The notes below the pieces were generated by a model, which ran no database searches, had not been told where the DNA came from, and worked only from the letters and a program-made list of their open reading frames with translations. From UBA3839 sp963627995 (GTDB taxonomy: Bacteria; Bacteroidota; Bacteroidia; Bacteroidales; Bacteroidaceae): a stretch of 64,000 bases of DNA. Position 1 is the first letter of the stretch. The number at the start of each line of letters is the position of its first letter. This document shows positions 63,130 through 64,000 of the stretch, in pieces. The position numbers were made by a program, and so were the translations under genes. The stretch lies in assembly GCA_963627995.1 (NCBI GenBank), contig CAVGCV010000004.1:62001-126000 (forward strand), in the 5' to 3' direction.

Positions 63130-63185
63130 CGCGCCCGGTGCAGGCACGCCGAAACACCATTCCAAACTAAACCGACACACAGACC

Positions 63186-63743
63186 ATGACAATCGGACTC
63201 GTTGTGATTGCACTGCTCGCAATCTGCATCTTCTACTTCGTCGTCACGCAGCGCGCCCTCGTCAAGTACGACGAGATGGCCACCAACTCGCTCCACCAGA
63301 TCAGCGTGCAGCTCAGCAGCCGCTGGGACGCCGTGATCGCCTTGGTGAAGATGACCAAGAACTACACCACGTATGAGCACGACACCCTGCTCGAAGTCAT
63401 CAACCTACGCCGCATCTCCAACGCCAAGACCCCCGAGCAGGTCAAGGAGCAGGAGAACTTCATCGGGCAGGTGATGGGGCGGCTCATGGCCGTGGCCGAG
63501 GCGTATCCCGAGCTCAAGGCCGCCGAGCTCTACCAGTCCACGATGAACTCCATCAAGGAATACGAGGAGAACGTGCGGCTCTCGCGCATGGTCTACAACG
63601 ACAGCGTGACGCGCATCAACCGCATGGTGCGCCAGATGCCCTCGTCAGTCGTCGCCTCGATGCTGCACATGGGGCTGCGCGACTACCTCGACGTGGAGCG
63701 GGAGAAGCAAGGCTACCCCGACATCGACCGCCTGCTCAAGTGA
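63186..63743 (+). CDS. lemA: LemA-family membrane protein
   Basis: A 185-residue protein, the usual LemA length. One N-terminal membrane helix (about 2-21, IGLVVIALLAICIFYFVV) precedes a long helical bundle with the family motifs ALVKYDEMATNSLHQISVQLSSRWD (read in pieces), ENFIGQVMGRLMAVAEAYPELKA, and YNDSVTRINRMVRQMPSSV. LemA proteins are widespread and often sit with envelope proteins of unknown role. It lies 56 bp after the DUF6935 gene and 53 bp before a DUF805-like gene, so it belongs to the operon. Confidence 0.9.
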   Translation: MTIGLVVIALLAICIFYFVVTQRALVKYDEMATNSLHQISVQLSSRWDAVIALVKMTKNYTTYEHDTLLEVINLRRISNAKTPEQVKEQENFIGQVMGRLMAVAEAYPELKAAELYQSTMNSIKEYEENVRLSRMVYNDSVTRINRMVRQMPSSVVASMLHMGLRDYLDVEREKQGYPDIDRLLK

Positions 63744-63796
63744 CGCCGCGCCGAGGCATCGCGCGCGGACTCCCCGAACCCTAAACACACGCAACC

Positions 63797-64000
63797 ATGT
63801 TCTACGCCTTTATCGACGCGTTTTTTTGCCGCACGTACGACTGGAAGAGCCGCAGCGGCCTCAAGGAGTTCTGGTCGCTCTACGTGATGACGCTGCTCTT
63901 CTCGCTCATACCGATGATGCTGGGAACGGCCTTCGAAGCCGGCGGGCTGCATTTCGTCGGCAACGTCTTCTTCGGGCTTTGGATAGGGCACCTCATCGCG
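63797..64000 (+). CDS. DUF805-like membrane protein, 3' partial
   Basis: The first 68 residues are visible before the window ends. RTYDWKSRSGLKEFW resembles the RxSRKEFW entry of DUF805 membrane proteins, and is followed by hydrophobic helices (YVMTLLFSLIPMMLG and VFFGLWIGHLIA). It is the last visible member of the envelope operon. The assignment is tentative because most of the protein is missing. Confidence 0.55.
   Translation, partial: MFYAFIDAFFCRTYDWKSRSGLKEFWSLYVMTLLFSLIPMMLGTAFEAGGLHFVGNVFFGLWIGHLIA

Overview
The window is GC-rich chromosomal DNA from a member of the Bacteroidota, most likely order Bacteroidales and Prevotellaceae-like. The evidence is three SusC/SusD pairs, FAS1 (fasciclin) lipoproteins, C-terminal domains resembling type IX secretion (T9SS) signals on secreted enzymes, promoter -7 boxes matching TAnnTTTG, and few Shine-Dalgarno sequences. 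No rRNA, tRNA, CRISPR, phage or transposase gene was seen. Species cannot be fixed from the sequence alone.

Region 1 (1-13.2 kb, + strand) holds secreted glycan-active proteins: a GH128 enzyme cut by the window edge, a modular LamG/CBM-like T9SS protein with an almost perfect internal 1-kb duplication, and two GH43-like exo-galactanase paralogues. Between the paralogues lie a DUF6057 membrane protein and a lipoprotein with a CXXCH motif and beta-propeller repeats. An MgtC-family protein closes the region.

Region 2 (13.2-36 kb, - strand) is a large polysaccharide-utilisation-type locus. In transcription order it has a GH67 alpha-glucuronidase, a long FAS1 lipoprotein, SusC, SusD, two FAS1 lipoproteins, a second SusC and SusD, a CE1-type esterase, and a GH2 enzyme with a discoidin-like domain. 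Glucuronidase plus esterases would suit an acetylated or feruloylated glucuronic-acid-bearing glycan such as xylan, but no endo-xylanase is visible, so the substrate is inferred.

Region 3 (36-45 kb) has a 1163-residue modular secreted protein and a sialate O-acetylesterase-like enzyme (+). They are followed by housekeeping genes: an NrnA-like DHH phosphoesterase (-), a coiled-coil membrane protein and ribulose-phosphate 3-epimerase (+). Region 4 (45-57.7 kb, - strand) is a second Sus-like operon: SusC, SusD, DUF4843, PKD-like lipoprotein, TlpA-type thioredoxin, an alpha/beta-hydrolase fused to an esterase-like phytase domain, and a DUF4861 protein. It has no glycoside hydrolase, so its cargo may not be a simple glycan.

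Region 5 (58.2-64 kb, + strand) is a tightly packed operon of poorly characterised envelope proteins: a 17-residue-repeat beta-flower protein, two DUF6935-like proteins flanking three paralogous lipoproteins that share a DxDxDG...LFCCGGD motif, a LemA protein and a DUF805-like membrane protein cut by the window edge. This is the best candidate for an undescribed system. Three dispersed copies of a palindromic TCCGCAGAGAAAA element (about 10.2, 36.2 and 57.9 kb), one with 14-bp terminal inverted repeats, and an unrelated perfect 46-bp AT-rich palindrome at 45.1 kb are the most notable non-coding features.
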